Shown here: piece after piece, positions 5,660-6,442 of the stretch
How the letters are laid out: the number at the start of each line of letters is the position of its first letter
How positions within the stretch are numbered: the first letter of the stretch is position 1
NCBI GenBank assembly: GCA_030620935.1
Contig: JAUXIP010000127.1
Coordinates: 1-6,442, forward strand
Direction: 5' to 3'
Source of the DNA: Deltaproteobacteria bacterium
Lineage (GTDB): Bacteria; Desulfobacterota_B; Binatia; UBA9968
Length of the DNA stretch: 6,442 nt
Program-made: the position numbers and the translations under genes
The notes under the pieces: generated by a model
Told to the model about the DNA's origin: nothing
The model's database searches: none
Seen by the model: only the letters and a program-made list of their open reading frames with translations

Positions 5660-6442
5660 GTGCTTACCGTTCTGATAGCTACGTACAACGGCGTAAAGAC
5701 ATTGCCAAACGTCTTAAGCACGTATTGCCAACTGAAGCACCCTGCGGGGGGATGGAAGCTTGTCATCGTGGACAACGGAAGCACGGACCGGACAAAAGAA
5801 ATCATTGCTGGTTTCTTACACCGTTTACCTCTTACCTACCTTGTCGAACCGAGGAAGGGGAAAAATGCAGCCCTCAACACCGGCTTGTCAAGGGTGTCGG
5901 GGGATCTGATCGTATTTAGTGACGACGACATCCTACCCAGCCCCGATTGGCTGAGACAGTACCGCTCAGCAGCAGATTCCCAGCCCTTATTCTCGATTTT
6001 TTGCGGCCCCATCCTACCCAAGTGGGACTCTCCCCCCGATGATTGGATTTTAGCGTGGGTTCCGATGGGTCCTACATTCTCGATCTTGAATCCACGAGAA
6101 GAAGGGCCAATTCACCCAAGTTCGGCTTTTGGACCGAGCTTGGCTTTGCGTGCAGATATCTTTCAAAATGGCTACCGGTTTGACGAGACTATAGGACCCA
6201 AAGGGCCTTTCTACCCAATGGGAAGCGAGACTGAATTGACTAGGCGACTGACCAAGGCGGGGTACGAGGCGTGGCACTGCCGGGAGGCCGTCGTCGAGCA
6301 CATTATTCAATCCTGCCAGATGAACGAAGATTGGGTATTAGCGAGGGCTATTCGGTATGGCCGTGGGCAGCATCGACTAGCGGTGAAGGACTTGGCACCT
6401 GCTCGACTATCGCTGTTTGGAATACCGGTCGTTCTGCTGAAG
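5660..6442 (+). CDS. Family 2 glycosyltransferase (GT-A fold), 3' end beyond the window
   Basis: The frame is open from 5588 to the window edge and has no ATG before the conserved domain. The best start is GTG 5660, giving MLTVLIATYNG, with AGGGA (5644-5648) 11 bases upstream. The 261 residues seen show a GT2 order: ATYNG (7-11), VDNGSTD (37-43), a KGKNAALNTGL acceptor-loop motif (66-76), the metal/nucleotide-sugar DXD as SDDD (87-90), GPSLALRADIF (158-168), GSETELTRRL (188-197) at the usual catalytic-acid position, and VEH (212-214). It should transfer a sugar from a nucleotide donor to a lipid-linked or growing glycan at the cytoplasmic face of the inner membrane. Donor and acceptor cannot be read from sequence. 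The tail seen ends LFGIPVVLLK, perhaps the start of a C-terminal hydrophobic segment. It probably serves the same polysaccharide as the upstream genes. Confidence 0.87.
   Translation, partial: MLTVLIATYNGVKTLPNVLSTYCQLKHPAGGWKLVIVDNGSTDRTKEIIAGFLHRLPLTYLVEPRKGKNAALNTGLSRVSGDLIVFSDDDILPSPDWLRQYRSAADSQPLFSIFCGPILPKWDSPPDDWILAWVPMGPTFSILNPREEGPIHPSSAFGPSLALRADIFQNGYRFDETIGPKGPFYPMGSETELTRRLTKAGYEAWHCREAVVEHIIQSCQMNEDWVLARAIRYGRGQHRLAVKDLAPARLSLFGIPVVLLK

Noticed and set aside
5725..5919. Forward open frame of 64 codons within the glycosyltransferase region
   Set aside because: It is in another frame from the glycosyltransferase, whose conserved motifs run through the same bases.

Overview
The window holds four complete genes and the 5' part of a fifth, all on the + strand. 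Together they form the export and assembly core of a surface polysaccharide (capsule or exopolysaccharide) locus of the Wzx/Wzy, outer-membrane-export type. The organism is very probably Gram-negative: the first gene encodes an outer-membrane polysaccharide export lipoprotein, and the third encodes an inner-membrane protein with peptidoglycan-binding domains on its periplasmic side. The pairing of a separate CpsD-like P-loop protein beginning MSKIYEAL with an ExeA-like AAA ATPase resembles the exosortase/PEP-CTERM-associated (XrtA-type) and related loci of Nitrospirota, Desulfobacterota and Proteobacteria. No exosortase, PEP-CTERM protein, flippase, polymerase or initiating transferase is in view, so neither the phylum nor the exosortase link is proven.

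Layout. 1-191: non-coding leader ending in a strong Shine-Dalgarno. 192-956: compact polysaccharide export (OPX) lipoprotein with Poly_export and SLBB domains. 1017-2507: Wzz/GumC-type chain-length determinant (two membrane helices, long periplasmic coiled coil) without a fused kinase. 2523-4541: AAA ATPase, heptad-repeat linker, one membrane helix, then periplasmic LysM-like and SPOR domains. 4605-5369: CpsD/CapB-like P-loop protein whose Walker A lysine is replaced. 5370-5659: non-coding gap with two inverted repeats. 5660 to the window end: family 2 glycosyltransferase, probably starting at GTG and running off the edge.

How they fit. The OPX protein should form the outer-membrane/periplasmic exit channel. 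The Wzz-like protein should set polymer length and bridge to it, with the CpsD-like protein docking on its cytoplasmic tail. The ATPase-LysM-SPOR protein could couple cytoplasmic ATP hydrolysis to cell-wall remodelling or anchoring so that the export complex can cross the peptidoglycan. The glycosyltransferase would build the repeat unit. Gaps of 60, 15 and 63 bp suggest one operon for the first four genes. The glycosyltransferase sits behind a 290-bp gap and may have its own promoter.

Points of most interest are the degenerate P-loop in the CpsD-like protein beside an intact P-loop in the neighbouring ATPase, the AAA-TM-LysM-SPOR architecture, an in-frame 21-bp tandem repeat in its linker, and a motif set shared in the same order by the two non-coding regions.
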